A DNA stretch of 43,978 nucleotides, from assembly GCA_905197045.1 (NCBI GenBank), contig CAJJXG010000013.1, positions 1 to 43,978 of the forward strand. Reading direction: 5' to 3'. Origin of the DNA: an uncultured Caryophanales bacterium. Its GTDB lineage: Bacteria > Bacillota_I > Bacilli_A > RFN20 > CAG-826. Numbering within the stretch: position 1 is the stretch's first letter; every line of letters begins with the position of its first letter. The position numbers were made by a program, and so were the translations under genes. Below, piece after piece: positions 42,157 to 43,978 of this stretch. Under the pieces are notes generated by a model that was not told the origin of the DNA, searched no databases, and worked only from the letters and a program-made list of their open reading frames with translations.

Positions 42157-43280
42157 TTTCTAGAAGCCTCTTTTAATATATTTGTTTTCTTTTCGTTAAT
42201 CTCACCAACTAACTCTTCTAAAACATCTTCCATTGTAATCATTCCAACGACTTTTTCGCCATCTTTAACAATTGCAATATGTTTTTTCTCATGATTAAAA
42301 GAGCGGAATATTTCATCAACTTTTGCCCCATAATCAACAAAAAGAGGTTTTGAAAGAACACTTCTTATATCAATATGTGGATCAGAAGTATACTCTTTAA
42401 AATAATTTTTAACAGTTAATATTCCGATTATATGATCGATATCTCCATCATAAAGTGGAATTCGAGAAAAAGTTGTATTTAAAATTATTTTGTTTAATTT
42501 ATCACAAGTCAGTCCATTAATATCTAAAGCAAAGATTTTTTCGCGAGGCGTTAAAACTTCTTTAACATAAATTGAATCAAAATAAAAAGCGCGATTTAAA
42601 AGTTGGAGTTCATTTGGCTCAAAAAACTCATCCTCTTTTTCTTTATTTTCTTCAATATTTTCATCTTCACTTACCGCTTCATCAGCTTGCAAAATAAAAT
42701 CATCTTTAGTTAAGAGGTTATCTTCTTTAATATTAAAGATTTTATGAACAGCTTTTAAAATCAATTTAAAAATCCAAGTAATTGGAGAAAGAATAATCCC
42801 AATTATAAAAATAGGATAAGCTAATACATAAACTAGTTTATTAGGAATTTGTTTTGAGATTATTTTAGGAACTGTATCGCTAACAATATAAATTAATAAA
42901 GCCATTACAACTGTTGATAAAACAGCTTCAACACCACTTCCAAGTCCATAATAAAGGCAAAGATTATAAAAAAGCATGGCGCTTAAATAAGTCATGAATG
43001 TTTGGACAATATTATTACCAACTAAAACTGTGACTAAGGTATTATCAAATTTTTCAACTAAACGAACAATAATCTTAGCTGTTAACTTCCCTTCATCAGC
43101 TAGTACCTTAAAATGATATTTATTGCAATTTGAAAAAGAGTTCTCACTAGCGCTAAAAACTCCACTAATTAATAAACAAACAGCAATTATTATCCAACAC
43201 ACATAATCTGGCATTCCCCAGATTGTATTTAACGGTTGATCTATAGAATCAGCTAAAGCAGATATAAAACTCGGCGACAT
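42153..43280 (-). CDS. CNNM-type transporter paralogue lacking the CorC domain
   Basis: This 375-residue protein has DUF21 helices, a Glu/Asp-rich linker (about 200-225) and a CBS pair (VLTPREKIFALD to GMITMEDVLEELVGEI). It ends directly after the CBS pair in KASRK-like residues, without the CorC/HlyC domain found in its tandem neighbour. The ATGA overlap points to coupled translation, so a heterodimeric channel is possible. It follows tdk by 24 bases. Confidence 0.85.
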   Translation of the reverse strand: MSPSFISALADSIDQPLNTIWGMPDYVCWIIIAVCLLISGVFSASENSFSNCNKYHFKVLADEGKLTAKIIVRLVEKFDNTLVTVLVGNNIVQTFMTYLSAMLFYNLCLYYGLGSGVEAVLSTVVMALLIYIVSDTVPKIISKQIPNKLVYVLAYPIFIIGIILSPITWIFKLILKAVHKIFNIKEDNLLTKDDFILQADEAVSEDENIEENKEKEDEFFEPNELQLLNRAFYFDSIYVKEVLTPREKIFALDINGLTCDKLNKIILNTTFSRIPLYDGDIDHIIGILTVKNYFKEYTSDPHIDIRSVLSKPLFVDYGAKVDEIFRSFNHEKKHIAIVKDGEKVVGMITMEDVLEELVGEINEKKTNILKEASRK

Positions 43281-43304
43281 ATTGAGATAATTATAATATA
43301 AAGC

Positions 43305-43883
43305 TTAATCCTTTACAACATGGCAATGGCGGCAACGAGCTTCATAAGATTCACTAGCCCCAACTAAAACGACTGGATCATTTCTAGAAACAGGAACTCC
43401 ATTTACAAGACGTTGAGTCATTGTCGCTTCTCTACCACAAACACAACAAATTGCAGTTAATTTTGTAATATATTCAGCTTTTGCAAGGATAATGGCACTT
43501 ATTTTAAATGGGTCACCTTTAAAATCGCAATCTAAACCAGCACAAATCACTCTTACCCCGCGATTTGCTAAATCATCAATTACTTTAATAATTCCTTCAT
43601 CAAAAAACTGTACTTCATCAATGCAAACAGCATCAATATCATCAGTAAAATACTTATAAATTTCTTCGCCCTTAGAAATAGCGATTGCTTTTGAACTACG
43701 TTTGGAATGAGAAACAACTTCGGTTTCACTATAGCGATTATCAATTTGAGGTTTAAAAACAAGAAATTTCTTTCTTGCATATTTAAGACGATTAATTCGT
43801 CTTAACAATTCTTCACTTTTACCAGCAAACATTGGACCGGTAATCATTTCAATTGATCCAATTTCTAAATCATCATGACCCAT
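43305..43883 (-). CDS. tdk: Thymidine kinase (type II)
   Basis: Tdk phosphorylates thymidine to dTMP. The 192-residue protein has Walker A GPMFAGKSEE near 16-25, the catalytic Glu in CIDEVQFF, and a zinc lasso with CVCG and CRHC pairs. AAAGGG lies 9 bases before the ATG. With pdp at the other end of the window it points to thymidine salvage. It leads the operon with the CNNM pair. Confidence 0.95.
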   Translation of the reverse strand: MGHDDLEIGSIEMITGPMFAGKSEELLRRINRLKYARKKFLVFKPQIDNRYSETEVVSHSKRSSKAIAISKGEEIYKYFTDDIDAVCIDEVQFFDEGIIKVIDDLANRGVRVICAGLDCDFKGDPFKISAIILAKAEYITKLTAICCVCGREATMTQRLVNGVPVSRNDPVVLVGASESYEARCRHCHVVKD

Positions 43884-43910
43884 ATTTTAAACCCTTTCAC
43901 ACACGAAAAG

Positions 43911-43916
43911 ATTATA
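43911..43916 (-). promoter_or_regulatory. -10 box of tdk
   Basis: A minus-strand TATAAT lies 27 bases before the tdk ATG, with AAAGGG between. The -35 region falls in the terminator hairpin at 43928-43976 and is weak. Confidence 0.45.
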
Positions 43917-43927
43917 ACATAAAAGGG

Positions 43928-43976
43928 GCTGTTGAAAAACCTCTAATTAAAAGAGGCTGATTCAACAGCTTTTTTT
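43928..43976. terminator. Large hairpin at the right edge
   Basis: GCTGTTGAA (43928-43936) pairs with TTCAACAGC (43961-43969), and an inner stem CCTCT/AGAGG (43940-43944, 43952-43956) fills the loop. A seven-T tract (43970-43976) follows on the plus strand and a weaker T tract on the minus strand. It is probably a bidirectional terminator between tdk and the gene beyond the window. Confidence 0.65.
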
Positions 43977-43978
43977 AT

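Noticed and set aside
1..43978. Mycoplasma genetic code (UGA as Trp)
   Set aside because: Several genes end in TGA at exact ATGA overlaps, and their proteins have complete family lengths.
1..43978. CRISPR arrays, insertion sequences, prophage genes
   Set aside because: No regular repeats, transposase, integrase or phage structural genes were found.

Overview
This window looks like a chromosome segment of a low-GC bacterium of the Bacilli/Tenericutes-like part of Firmicutes, perhaps an uncultured gut lineage related to RF39, Acholeplasma or Erysipelotrichia. That placement is inferred from AT-richness, the Bacillus-like gene orders (rimP-nusA-rnpM-infB-rbfA; dxs-ispH-uppS) and the short proteins. 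UGA is a true stop here: genes ending at 15541, 38711, 39118 and 42153 close with TGA, the last three in ATGA overlaps. The Mycoplasma code is therefore excluded.

Layout, left to right. Positions 1-120 hold the promoter and leader of an rRNA operon that runs off the left edge. Next come pdp (nucleoside salvage) and rsmF, the latter convergent with an ftsK-acpS-pulA-plsC operon. A second minus-strand operon, pnp-yfcE-rnj, carries RNA-decay genes, and its RNase J has lost its metal-binding motif. It is followed by uppP with a CAT-like acetyltransferase, a heterodimeric ABC exporter, rpsO and ribF. A plus-strand TtcA-like gene converges on the rimP-nusA-rnpM-infB-rbfA translation operon. Then come dxs-ispH-uppS (isoprenoid and undecaprenyl synthesis), an EF-G paralogue with a perfect LacI/CcpA-type operator, an unrecognised 503-residue protein with a GNAT partner, acpP and tRNA-Asn/tRNA-Glu.

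Positions 35737-40233 hold the most distinctive block. It is a compact operon for a Tad/Flp-like pilus: exported protein, pseudopilin, TadA-type ATPase, two TadB/TadC-type membrane proteins, a TadE-like protein and a small pilin. No secretin, prepilin peptidase, TadZ or RcpC gene is in the window. The right end holds a guanylate-kinase-like gene converging on a tdk and twin CNNM/CorC-type operon.

Gene expression signals are very compact. Several operons (ftsK, dxs, ribF) have TATAAT only 6-7 bases before the start codon and no Shine-Dalgarno sequence, which implies leaderless mRNAs. At all three convergent junctions the minus-strand operon's intrinsic terminator lies inside the 3' coding end of the opposing plus-strand gene. 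Uppermost interest: the minimal pilus locus, the dead RNase J, the possible attenuator before rimP-nusA, and the embedded terminators.
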